Below are positions 28,821 to 37,212 of a stretch of DNA of 64,000 nucleotides, piece after piece. Position 1 is the stretch's first letter; the number at the start of each line of letters is the position of its first letter. The translations under genes and the position numbers were made by a program. Under the pieces are notes generated by a model, which ran no database searches, had not been told where the DNA came from, and worked only from the letters and a program-made list of their open reading frames with translations. Where the stretch lies: assembly GCF_009649785.1 (NCBI RefSeq), contig NZ_WJOK01000026.1:18294-82293 (forward strand), read 5' to 3'. Origin of the DNA: Agrobacterium tumefaciens. GTDB lineage: Bacteria; Pseudomonadota; Alphaproteobacteria; Rhizobiales; Rhizobiaceae.

Positions 28821-29992
28821 CTTCATCCATCCCGACATCCGGCGAAGCGCTGCCCCACTACGTTTCGACGGCGCCGTTCGACCCGTCGCTCATCGAACCC
28901 AATACGTCCGGAATGGCGGCCTTCAGCAAGGCGTCGCAGCTGCGGCTCATGTGGTGGCAGTTCCGCCAGCACAAGATCGCCGTCTGGTCCGGCGCCTTTC
29001 TGGTGGTGCTTTATCTTTCGATCCTGATCAGCGAGTTCCTCGCGCCTTACAATCTTCACACCCGCAATATCGAGCATATCTACGCCCCACCCCAGGCCAT
29101 TCACCTTTTCAATGACGGAAAATTTGTCGGGCCTTTCGTCTATGGTCGGGAAATGACGCTCGACATGGACAATCTGCGGCGCGTCTACCGGGATGTGCCG
29201 ACGGATATCCAGCCGCTGCGTTTCTTCTGCAAGGGCGATACCTATCATTTCTGGGGCATGATCGAGGCTAGAACCCACCTCGTATGTCCGGCCGAAGGTG
29301 GTGAAATGTTCCTGCTCGGCACCGACCGGCTTGGACGAGACGTGCTGTCGCGAATCATCTACGGCGCGCGCATCTCTCTGACGATCGGCCTTCTCGGTGT
29401 CGCCATGAGCTTCGTTCTCGGCATTGTGATCGGCGGACTTGCAGGTTATCGCGGCGGCACTTTCGATCTCATCGTCCAGCGTATCATCGAAGTCCTGCAA
29501 TCCATTCCGAGCATTCCGCTGTGGCTCGCACTCGCAGCAATCATGCCGGTGACCTGGAGTCCGATCCTCGTCTATCTCGGCATCACCATCATTCTCGGCA
29601 TGCTGGACTGGACGGGACTGGCGCGCGCCGTGCGCTCCAAATTGCTGGCATTGCGCGAGGAAGACTATGTTTTGGCTGCACAACTGATGGGCGCCGGCAC
29701 ACCGCGCATCATCGGCAGGCACCTTATCCCCGGCTTCATGTCACATCTGATCGCCTCGGCGACGCTGACGATACCGGGCATGATTCTCGGCGAAACCGCG
29801 CTGAGCTTCCTTGGTCTCGGCCTCAGGCCGCCGATCACAAGTTGGGGAATTCTGCTCACGGAGGCGCGCAGCGTCAGCGTCATTGCGCTATATCCGTGGC
29901 TTCTCATCCCGACGATTCCGGTTGTTCTCGTCATTCTGGCCTTTAATTTCTTCGGTGACGGACTACGTGATGCTGCGGATCCCTTCAGATAA
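28817..29992 (+). CDS. ABC transporter permease (DppC-like)
   Basis: 391 residues. A DppC-type permease with a long N-terminal extension before the first helix (KIAVWSGAFLVVLYLSILISEF) and a periplasmic insertion of about 120 residues before LLGTDRLGRDVLSRIIYGARISLTIG. The ATPase-coupling loop is LARAVRSKLLALREEDYVLAAQLMGAGTPRI. The last helices end NFFGDGLRDAADPFR, a family hallmark. It completes the importer, and 72 bp separate it from the glycosyltransferase genes. Confidence 0.94.
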   Translation: MTSSIPTSGEALPHYVSTAPFDPSLIEPNTSGMAAFSKASQLRLMWWQFRQHKIAVWSGAFLVVLYLSILISEFLAPYNLHTRNIEHIYAPPQAIHLFNDGKFVGPFVYGREMTLDMDNLRRVYRDVPTDIQPLRFFCKGDTYHFWGMIEARTHLVCPAEGGEMFLLGTDRLGRDVLSRIIYGARISLTIGLLGVAMSFVLGIVIGGLAGYRGGTFDLIVQRIIEVLQSIPSIPLWLALAAIMPVTWSPILVYLGITIILGMLDWTGLARAVRSKLLALREEDYVLAAQLMGAGTPRIIGRHLIPGFMSHLIASATLTIPGMILGETALSFLGLGLRPPITSWGILLTEARSVSVIALYPWLLIPTIPVVLVILAFNFFGDGLRDAADPFR

Positions 29993-30064
29993 AATGGAAC
30001 ACGCCTTGATAAACTGCTCTTCCGCCATCGCCTTTTTTGGGAAAGGCAAAAAGAGGTGTGGCCG

Positions 30065-31273
30065 ATGACCTCCCGTCTGAACGACGCACGCATCCTCATG
30101 TACAGCCACGATTCCTTCGGCCTCGGACATTTGCGGCGCTGTCGCACGATCGCTCACGCGCTGGTGGAGGATTATCGCGGCCTCAACGTGCTTATCATTT
30201 CGGGCGCGACTATCGCCGGCGCCTTCGATTATCGCGCTCGTGTCGATTTCGTGAAAATCCCGAGCGTCATCAAGCTGCGCAACGGCGAATACACCTCCAT
30301 GGACCGGCATATCGATCTTCAGGAAACACTGAAGATGCGCCGCTCCATCATCTATCACACTGCCGAAAGCTTCCAGCCGGATATCTTCATCGTCGACAAG
30401 GAGCCCATGGGTCTTCGTGGCGAGGTGGAGGAAACGCTTGCGTATCTCAAGGGACAGGGAACCAAGCTTGTCATCGGCCTCCGTGACGTCATGGATGCAC
30501 CGCAGCTGCTTGAAGCGGAGTGGAAGCGCAATGACGTGATGACCAAGATCGGCAAGTTCTATGACCACGTCTGGATTTATGGCCCGCCGGACTTCCACGA
30601 CCCCTTGACGGGGCTCGACGTTCCCCAGACCGTTCGCGACAAGATGGATTTCGTCGGCTTCCTGCAACGCTCCAAAACGCAGGCGGAAACCGTGGCGCAC
30701 CGGCCGGAGGGCGACTATCTTCTCATCACCACTGGCGGCGGCGGTGACGGCAGCGAATTGATCGATGACGTCATCAACGCCTACCGTCATGATAGCGAAC
30801 TGACACACAAGGCGCTCGTGGTGCTTGGCCCTTACATGCCGGCAGACCAGCGCCAGCGATTCATGAGCAGTGTTGCCGATATTCCGTACATCGAGATCAT
30901 CGAATTCGACAACCGCATGGAAGACCTCGTTGCCGGCGCTCAGGCCGTCGTGTCGATGGGCGGCTACAACACCGTCTGCGAGATATTGTCGTTCGACAAG
31001 CCTGCCCTCGTCGTGCCGCGCACGGTGCCGAGAGAGGAGCAGCTTATCCGCGCAAGCCGCGCGTCGGAGCTCGGCCTTTTCGACATGCTTTTACCTGAGG
31101 ATGCCGAGAATCCGGCAAAAATGGCGGCAGCTCTTAAAGCGCTGCCGAATCGCGCGCCGCCTTCCGTCAATTCGCAGGACCTGAAGCTCGATGGTCTGGA
31201 AAACATTTCGAAACGGATAGCCGAATGGCTGCCGCCCGAGGGCGACAAGGTGCCAATAACGCTGACGGCGTGA
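30065..31273 (+). CDS. Glycosyltransferase, GT28/MurG-like fold (first of pair)
   Basis: 402 residues. The GT-B N-terminus has the glycine loop MYSHDSFGLGHLRRCRTIAHAL, and the donor-site segment is VSMGGYNTVCEILSFDKPALVVPRTVPREEQ, as in MurG/GT28 proteins. LITTGGGGDGSELIDDV occurs mid-protein. No signal peptide or membrane helix. It resembles the gene at 32561 in length and motifs, so the two probably arose by duplication. It follows the permease gene on the same strand with no terminator between. Donor and acceptor unknown. Confidence 0.82.
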   Translation: MTSRLNDARILMYSHDSFGLGHLRRCRTIAHALVEDYRGLNVLIISGATIAGAFDYRARVDFVKIPSVIKLRNGEYTSMDRHIDLQETLKMRRSIIYHTAESFQPDIFIVDKEPMGLRGEVEETLAYLKGQGTKLVIGLRDVMDAPQLLEAEWKRNDVMTKIGKFYDHVWIYGPPDFHDPLTGLDVPQTVRDKMDFVGFLQRSKTQAETVAHRPEGDYLLITTGGGGDGSELIDDVINAYRHDSELTHKALVVLGPYMPADQRQRFMSSVADIPYIEIIEFDNRMEDLVAGAQAVVSMGGYNTVCEILSFDKPALVVPRTVPREEQLIRASRASELGLFDMLLPEDAENPAKMAAALKALPNRAPPSVNSQDLKLDGLENISKRIAEWLPPEGDKVPITLTA

Positions 31274-31316
31274 CCGGCTCCCCGACAACCACCGCTTCAA
31301 AAGAGACACGCGCAAC

Positions 31317-32564
31317 GTGACCGACACAAAAAAAATCGTGGTGCTCCTCAAGGGCTATCCGCGCCTGTCCGAGACTTTCATCGCCCAGGAACTTCTGGGG
31401 CTTGAAAAGGCTGGCCTTAAGCTGGAACTCATGTCCATGCGCCGCCCGACGGATAAAAAACGCCACCCCGTTCACGATGAAATCCGCGCACCCGTGACCT
31501 ACCTGCCGGAATATCTGCATGACGAGCCCATCCGCGTGCTGAAGGCCCTGTGGGCATGCCGCAAAAAGCCAGGCTTCACCAAGGCGCTGCGTCGGTTTTT
31601 CAGCGATCTGCCGCATGATCTCAGCCGCAACCGCTTCCGCCGTTTCGGGCAGGCGGCCGTGTTGGCGCACGAATGGCCTGTAGATGCCGGGTGGCTGCAT
31701 GTCCACTTCATCCACACACCCGCCTCGGTCGCCGCCTATACCCATCTTATCACCGGCACGCCCTGGACGATTTCGGCCCACGCCAAGGATATCTGGACCT
31801 CCAGCGACCGGGACCTTGCCGCAAAGCTGGAAAGCGCCCGCTGGGCCGTGACCTGCACCGCAAGCGGCTTTCAGCATCTTCGCACCCTTTCCGGCGTCAA
31901 ACAGAATGTGCATTTGAGCTATCACGGTCTTGATCTCACCCGCTTCCCGCATTTCGACACGCCGCGTCCGCAAAGAGATGGATCGGACGCTCATGATCCA
32001 GTCAGGATTTTGAGTGTTGGACGGGCCGTCAAGAAAAAGGGCATCGATATTCTGTTGCAGGCTTTGGCCTCGCTTCCACAGGACATCCATTGGCGTTTCA
32101 CCCATATCGGTGGCGGCGACGAACTTGCCGGGTTGAAAAAACTCGCCGACGAGCTTGGCATCGCCGACAGGATCGTCTGGACCGGCGCCATGGAACAGAA
32201 ACAGGTGCTGGAGAATTACCGCGAGGCCGACCTCTTCGCCCTTGCCTGCCGCATCACCAGCGATGGTGACCGCGACGGTCTTCCCAATGTGCTGGTCGAG
32301 GCCGCCAGCCAGGCGCTGACCTGCATTTCCACCAATATATCAGGCATTCCGGAATTCTTCGTGGACGGTGAAAACGGCCTGCTGACGGAGCCCGAAAATC
32401 CGGTTGCCTTCGCCGAGGCTCTGCGCACGGCGATTACCGATCCACAATTGCGTGAGCGTCTGGGTAGTGCGGCGGAAAACCGTGTGCGAACCGCCTTCGA
32501 CAACCGCACCAGCATTGCCGAGTTGAAGACGCTGTTCGAAACCGAGTGGGAAAAAACGCCATGA
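31317..32564 (+). CDS. Glycosyltransferase family 4 protein
   Basis: 415 residues, GTG start. The GT4 features are VVLLKGYPRLSETFIAQELLGLE at the N-terminus, VHFIHTPASVAAY, the WTISAHAKDIW segment, ILSVGRAVKKKGIDILLQAL opening the second domain, and the donor site DGLPNVLVEAASQALTCIST followed by GIPEFFVDGENGLLTEP. It lies between the two GT28-like genes and overlaps the second by ATGA. It is probably soluble and membrane-associated. Confidence 0.9.
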   Translation: MTDTKKIVVLLKGYPRLSETFIAQELLGLEKAGLKLELMSMRRPTDKKRHPVHDEIRAPVTYLPEYLHDEPIRVLKALWACRKKPGFTKALRRFFSDLPHDLSRNRFRRFGQAAVLAHEWPVDAGWLHVHFIHTPASVAAYTHLITGTPWTISAHAKDIWTSSDRDLAAKLESARWAVTCTASGFQHLRTLSGVKQNVHLSYHGLDLTRFPHFDTPRPQRDGSDAHDPVRILSVGRAVKKKGIDILLQALASLPQDIHWRFTHIGGGDELAGLKKLADELGIADRIVWTGAMEQKQVLENYREADLFALACRITSDGDRDGLPNVLVEAASQALTCISTNISGIPEFFVDGENGLLTEPENPVAFAEALRTAITDPQLRERLGSAAENRVRTAFDNRTSIAELKTLFETEWEKTP

Positions 32565-33712
32565 CCGATACGGAAAAGCGCCCTTCCGTTTTCTTCTACG
32601 TCCAGCACCTTCTGGGCATCGGCCATATCGCCCGCGCCAGCCGCGTTGCCAATGCCCTTCAGGCTGATGGTTTCGATGTCGTTCTGGTGACAGGTGGCAC
32701 CCCGGTTCCCGGCTTTCCGGGCGAAGGCATCCGCCATGTCGAATTGCCGCCGATCGCCGTTAGCGACGGCAGCTTTTCCGGCCTTGTCGATAGTTCCGGC
32801 AAACCGGTCGATGACGACTTCAAGAAGCTGCGAACGGATATGCTGATCGGCGCTTATCACGGCGCAAAGCCGGATATCGTCATCATAGAGGCCTTCCCCT
32901 TCGGCCGCAGGCAGGTGCGTTTCGAATTGCTGCCGCTTCTGCACGAGATCGAGGACAGTGAACCACGCCCGCTCGTCATGACGTCGCTGCGCGATATTCT
33001 GCAGGAAAAAACCAAACCCGGCCGGGACGAAGAAACCGTGTCGCTGGTGAAGAAACATTTCGACGCGGTGCTGGTCCACGGAGATCCGGATTTCGTCCGG
33101 CTGGAGGAGACCTTTCCCCTTGCCGGCGAAATCAGCCAGCGCGTTGTCTATACCGGCCTCGTCGCGCCGCTGCCATCGCCGGAACCGGCGGAAAAATTCG
33201 ATATCGTCGTTTCCGCTGGCGGAGGTGCCGTTGGTGCAGCCCTTATCCGGGCCGCACTTGAGGCATCGCCTCTGCTGGAAGAGATCAAAAGCTGGTGCCT
33301 CATAACCGGCCCCAACATGCCGCAGGCAGATTTCGATGCGATCTCGGCGCAGGCGCCCGAAAATGTGTCCATCTTCCGCTTCCGCAAGGATTTCGCAAGC
33401 CTGCTTGCCGGCGCACGGCTTTCGGTTTCGCAGGCCGGTTACAACACCGTCTGCGATATTCTACAGGCAAAATGCCGCTCGCTTCTGATCCCGTTTGCGG
33501 CCGATGGCGAAACGGAACAGAGCGCCCGCGCCGAACGGCTGGCGCGGCTGGGACTGGCACAGGTTCTGGAAGAGAAGGAAATCTCTGCGCAATCCATGGC
33601 CGATGCCATCAGGGCGGCATTGGCCCTGCCGGGACCGGACGTGATCCACCTCGATCTCGATGGCGCCGCAGGAACGGCTAGAGCTTTGCGCCGCCTTTTT
33701 GATGAGCGGTGA
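32561..33712 (+). CDS. Glycosyltransferase, GT28/MurG-like fold (second of pair)
   Basis: 383 residues. Start MTDTEKRPSVFFYVQHLLGIGHIARASRVA was chosen because it overlaps the previous stop as ATGA and precedes the glycine loop. Donor-site segment VSQAGYNTVCDILQAKCRSLLIPFAADGETEQ matches the paralogue at 30065. VVSAGGGAVGAALIRAA occurs mid-protein. It is the last gene of the importer-glycosyltransferase operon, and its 3' end overlaps convergent cutC by 35 bp. Confidence 0.82.
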   Translation: MTDTEKRPSVFFYVQHLLGIGHIARASRVANALQADGFDVVLVTGGTPVPGFPGEGIRHVELPPIAVSDGSFSGLVDSSGKPVDDDFKKLRTDMLIGAYHGAKPDIVIIEAFPFGRRQVRFELLPLLHEIEDSEPRPLVMTSLRDILQEKTKPGRDEETVSLVKKHFDAVLVHGDPDFVRLEETFPLAGEISQRVVYTGLVAPLPSPEPAEKFDIVVSAGGGAVGAALIRAALEASPLLEEIKSWCLITGPNMPQADFDAISAQAPENVSIFRFRKDFASLLAGARLSVSQAGYNTVCDILQAKCRSLLIPFAADGETEQSARAERLARLGLAQVLEEKEISAQSMADAIRAALALPGPDVIHLDLDGAAGTARALRRLFDER

Positions 33713-34418
33713 GGATCGCCTTTAACTCTCGAACGGCCTCTTCATCCGTGCCCTTGCGCCCCGCGCCGGTGAAACCGAGTTTCGCCACCCGGCTTTCCGG
33801 ATCGTAAAACGGAATGGCGGAACAGGATGCGTGGATCTCCGTAATGGGAAAGCGGTCCAGCAATGTCTGCACGACGGGTGGACGCACCCCGGCCCCCGGC
33901 ATGATGACAATCCGCCCGGCGGCAAGCTCGGATAATCGCGCCAAGGTCTCGATGCCCTCAAGCGCCGAACGCGCGCCCCCGGAGGTCAGAATTCTCGGGA
34001 ACCCCAGCGCGATAGCGGCCTCCAATGCTTCATCCATGTCGGGAACAACGTCGATCGCCCGGTGCAGCGTCATATCGAGCCCGTCGGCGTGGCGGCGCAG
34101 TTCTTCGAGCAGGGGAATATCAAGCGAGCCATCGCCAAGCGAGGCACCGAGCACCACGCCGGAAAGCCCCGCCGCGCGCGCCGCATCGATATCGCGTTTC
34201 ATCACATCGGCTTCGTCGCGCGTGAACACGAAATCCCCGGCGCGCGGCCTGATCATCACGCTCACCGGCAGGGCGTAGGCCGCCGCCCGGTGCATGAAAC
34301 CCGCAGACGGCGTCACACCGCCACCGGACAATGCCGCGCAAAGTTCTATTCGGTCGGCCCCACCCCTGACCGCCGCTTCCAGACCGGCCACGTCGTCCAC
34401 GCAAATCTCGAGAATCAT
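33678..34418 (-). CDS. cutC: CutC family protein
   Basis: 246 residues, a complete CutC TIM barrel: MILEICVDDVAGLEAAVRGGADRIELCAALSxGG-type N-terminus (ELCAAL at about residue 25), SVMIRPRAGDF, GVVLGASLGDGSLD, LTSGGARSALEG and IMPGAGVRP. The family was named for copper tolerance in E. coli, but its biochemistry is unsettled. Here it is the last gene of an operon with a hexosaminidase, an M81 peptidase and a sugar-type transporter, which suggests a sugar-linked role. That is inference. Confidence 0.9.
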   Translation of the reverse strand: MILEICVDDVAGLEAAVRGGADRIELCAALSGGGVTPSAGFMHRAAAYALPVSVMIRPRAGDFVFTRDEADVMKRDIDAARAAGLSGVVLGASLGDGSLDIPLLEELRRHADGLDMTLHRAIDVVPDMDEALEAAIALGFPRILTSGGARSALEGIETLARLSELAAGRIVIMPGAGVRPPVVQTLLDRFPITEIHASCSAIPFYDPESRVAKLGFTGAGRKGTDEEAVRELKAILTAHQKGGAKL

Positions 34419-34497
34419 CGTAACCTCTTTCTTTTGAACATGCCGTGTTTTCGCGCCGGCTTATCCGAAAACCGCCCACACTTTTCGGTCCGACGCT

Positions 34498-35703
34498 CTA
34501 CCTGCGGCGGCCCTTCCCATCAAGCGCGTAGAGCATGTAAACGCCGCCGAGACCCACAATCGCTCCCAGGATTGAAGTGCCTGAATAGCTCGTGACGAGC
34601 GTGCCGACGGCAAAAATCAGCGCACCCAAGCCCGCGCCGAGGAAGATGTTGACGGCAATCAGCGAGCTTCCAAGCCCCGGCCGATCCGCAATCAGTTCCT
34701 GCAGATAGGTGATCGGGATACTGATGATGGCGGCTGCGCCGAGCGCGCTGATCAAGGTCTGCGCGTAGATATGCCAAGGTGCCGTCGCGAGACCCTGCAG
34801 GATGAGGTAGATGGCATAAAGCCCCGCTCCCGCCGCAAGGGTCAGTGTTTGCGGCACCTTTTTTTCGATCCAGCCCCACAGCAGAATGAAGACGATTTCC
34901 AGCGCGGCAACGATGCCAGCGACGATACCGATATCCGCGACCGTTCCCTTTGCCTGACCCGTTATGATGAGCGAGCGGATGGAATCATTGAGATGCAGCA
35001 TCGAGCAGATGAGCGCGATGGCGATGATCCGCAGCAGCACCCGTCGCTCCCCGATTTCCGCAAGTGAAGCGCGGACACCGAAGCGTGCCTGCGTGTTCAC
35101 CGATGCCGGCGTCGCCGTGCGCGGCAGGCAGAAAGCGACAAGCAGAAAGCAGATAAGCGCGCAGATGCCTGAAAACAGGAAAGCCATCAGCATATTGCCG
35201 GAATTTACCAGAAAAATACCGACGATACCAGGCACCAGCACCCATGAAAGCGAAATCGTGGCCCGCATGATCGAATTCACGGCGATCATGTCGCCCGTCG
35301 AAAGATTGCGGGCATCGGCGCGCACATGCGCGAAAATCAGAGAGTTCATTGCCCCGAAAATCGGCAGGAGCAGCAGCTTCGCGGTCACGAAGGCGGTGGC
35401 ATTGCCAACAAGATAAACCAGCAAATAGCCGCTGACGCCGAAAAGCGCGATCAGCAGCATGGGTTTGCGATATTCGCCGAGCCGGTCTGCAACGATGCCC
35501 ATCAGGACGCTGGCGCTGACATTGATGATGGCGGCAAACAGCATCAGTAGGGAATAGACGGTGTTGCTGAGCCCGATTTCGCGAATGCCGATCACCGCCT
35601 GATAGGGGGCGGTGGCGGCATTCGAAAATCCGAAGAACAGGATGGCGAGCGCCCCGATGCGGATCGACGGATTGTTGAAAACGATGGAAAGAGCCGACGG
35701 CAT
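34498..35703 (-). CDS. MFS transporter
   Basis: 401 residues with about 12 hydrophobic segments and the MFS loop GIVADRLGEYRKP between helices 2 and 3. A polar central loop is followed by a second half ending in short Arg/Lys residues (DGKGRRR). The start at 35703 (MPSALSIVFNNPSIRIG) was preferred to an ATG 27 bp upstream. Overall form resembles SetA-type sugar exporters. It is 63 bp downstream of the M81 gene and upstream of cutC. Substrate inferred to be a sugar or sugar-peptide product of the operon. Confidence 0.85.
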   Translation of the reverse strand: MPSALSIVFNNPSIRIGALAILFFGFSNAATAPYQAVIGIREIGLSNTVYSLLMLFAAIINVSASVLMGIVADRLGEYRKPMLLIALFGVSGYLLVYLVGNATAFVTAKLLLLPIFGAMNSLIFAHVRADARNLSTGDMIAVNSIMRATISLSWVLVPGIVGIFLVNSGNMLMAFLFSGICALICFLLVAFCLPRTATPASVNTQARFGVRASLAEIGERRVLLRIIAIALICSMLHLNDSIRSLIITGQAKGTVADIGIVAGIVAALEIVFILLWGWIEKKVPQTLTLAAGAGLYAIYLILQGLATAPWHIYAQTLISALGAAAIISIPITYLQELIADRPGLGSSLIAVNIFLGAGLGALIFAVGTLVTSYSGTSILGAIVGLGGVYMLYALDGKGRRR

Positions 35704-35766
35704 GAAGGTTCGCCTGAGATGATCCGGCACGGCCGGATCGCTGAATGAAATGCTATCGAACCGCTG

Positions 35767-37200
35767 TCATCGCCAGCGGGCCGAAAGGATGGGTTTCGGG
35801 ATATAGTTGAAATGCGGTTTCCATGGGTAAAAATCGCCATCCCGGCGGCGATTGGGGAGGTTTTCGATATCCTGATTGATAACCCCCTCCGTCAACGCCA
35901 TGAGATTAGGATTGGCGATGGGCGCAAGCTCCGGCGAAAGATAACCTGACTTGACGACCAGCAGCCTTACCGCCTTCGGATCGAAGCCCAGACGGGTGAA
36001 ATCCGCGATCATGTGATAGGGCCTGCGCCTTGCAGCCAGAATGACGGTAATGCCATCGATGACGACTACCGCTTGCCGCTGATCGGAAGCACCTGGATCG
36101 TCCAGTTTCAGGACCTTGGCTTCGACAGTGATGGAAGGGCTTTCGGGATCGAGACTGCCGCCGATCTTCAGGGAAAGCGCCGCGCCCTCGCCCGCCGCAA
36201 AACAAGCCTCGACCGCTGGCCTGTCGGTGATGCCGCCGATCAACGCGCCCTGCCAATTGCGCGCAATCAACGCCGCCAGAACATCGGCGCGATCGCCCAC
36301 CCCGCCGCCGGTCGGATTGTCGCCGGAATCCGCCAGAATGATCGGCCCGGTTGTTGTTTTTTCCGCAATATCCATGATGACCTCGAGCGGTTCGGTCACG
36401 GGACCGAAACGGAAATCCTGTCGGGCATTCCAGTAGGATTGCGCAATCTCCGAGGCGACCGCCTGCGCGGCCTCTCTGTCCGTCCCGGTAACGACAGCGC
36501 AGGCCGTCGCCCTTGGTTCATCGGCCCAGACGTAGCCGATCATGAAATTCGCATCCCAAATGCCGGGCCGCGCGTCGTAGTCCGGCAAGACGGCATAGAG
36601 GCTTTTGGCCGGTTCATCTTCCGTGGAGGTTTTTTCACCCGGCAGGAGAACGGGGATTTTCGCCCATGCCACACCGGGCTTCTCGCCCGTTTTCAGAGCC
36701 TTGATGAGCATCGTCCACGCCCGCACCATCGTCTCGCGCACATCGATATGCGGCGCAGTTCGGTAGCCGGCGAAAATATCCAATTGGTCGATGATCGACT
36801 GGCTGACATTGCCGTGCAGGTCGTAGCTGGCGGAAATGATCACATCCGGTCCGACTACGGCGCGGGCGCTGGAAATCCAGTCCCCTTCCGCATCGTCCAT
36901 TCCCTCGACATTCATCGCGCCATGCATGGCGAGATAAAGCCCGTCGAGCGGCAGGCAAGCCTTGAGACGCTCCAAGAATTCCTGCTTGAACACATCATAG
37001 GCCGCGCGCGACACGGGACCACCCGGCACCGCCCGCGCATGCAGAAGCGGCAACACTTCCGCTCCGCCTTCGCCGAGGAAATTGAAATACTCTGCTTCCA
37101 GCAACTCCGCGCCGCGAAAGACGCGAAAATCTTCCTGACGCATCAGCACCGGCGAATAGGTGCTGCATTCGGTATGAATTCCACCAACGGCAATACGCAT
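35767..37200 (-). CDS. M81 family metallopeptidase (MlrC-like)
   Basis: 477 residues with the MlrC two-domain layout. The N-terminal metal segment is RIAVGGIHTECSTYSP, then YLAMHGAMNVEGMDDAEGD and SASYDLHGNVSQ; the C-terminal domain carries ILADSGDNPTGGG. These match the zinc-ligand and substrate regions of the family founded by MlrC, which opens linearised microcystin. No signal peptide. In this operon with a hexosaminidase it may act on a peptide or amide attached to an amino sugar; the family's general substrates are not known. It starts 12 bp after the GH20 gene ends. Confidence 0.88.
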   Translation of the reverse strand: MRIAVGGIHTECSTYSPVLMRQEDFRVFRGAELLEAEYFNFLGEGGAEVLPLLHARAVPGGPVSRAAYDVFKQEFLERLKACLPLDGLYLAMHGAMNVEGMDDAEGDWISSARAVVGPDVIISASYDLHGNVSQSIIDQLDIFAGYRTAPHIDVRETMVRAWTMLIKALKTGEKPGVAWAKIPVLLPGEKTSTEDEPAKSLYAVLPDYDARPGIWDANFMIGYVWADEPRATACAVVTGTDREAAQAVASEIAQSYWNARQDFRFGPVTEPLEVIMDIAEKTTTGPIILADSGDNPTGGGVGDRADVLAALIARNWQGALIGGITDRPAVEACFAAGEGAALSLKIGGSLDPESPSITVEAKVLKLDDPGASDQRQAVVVIDGITVILAARRRPYHMIADFTRLGFDPKAVRLLVVKSGYLSPELAPIANPNLMALTEGVINQDIENLPNRRRDGDFYPWKPHFNYIPKPILSARWR

Positions 37201-37212
37201 CTCGCCTTCCTC

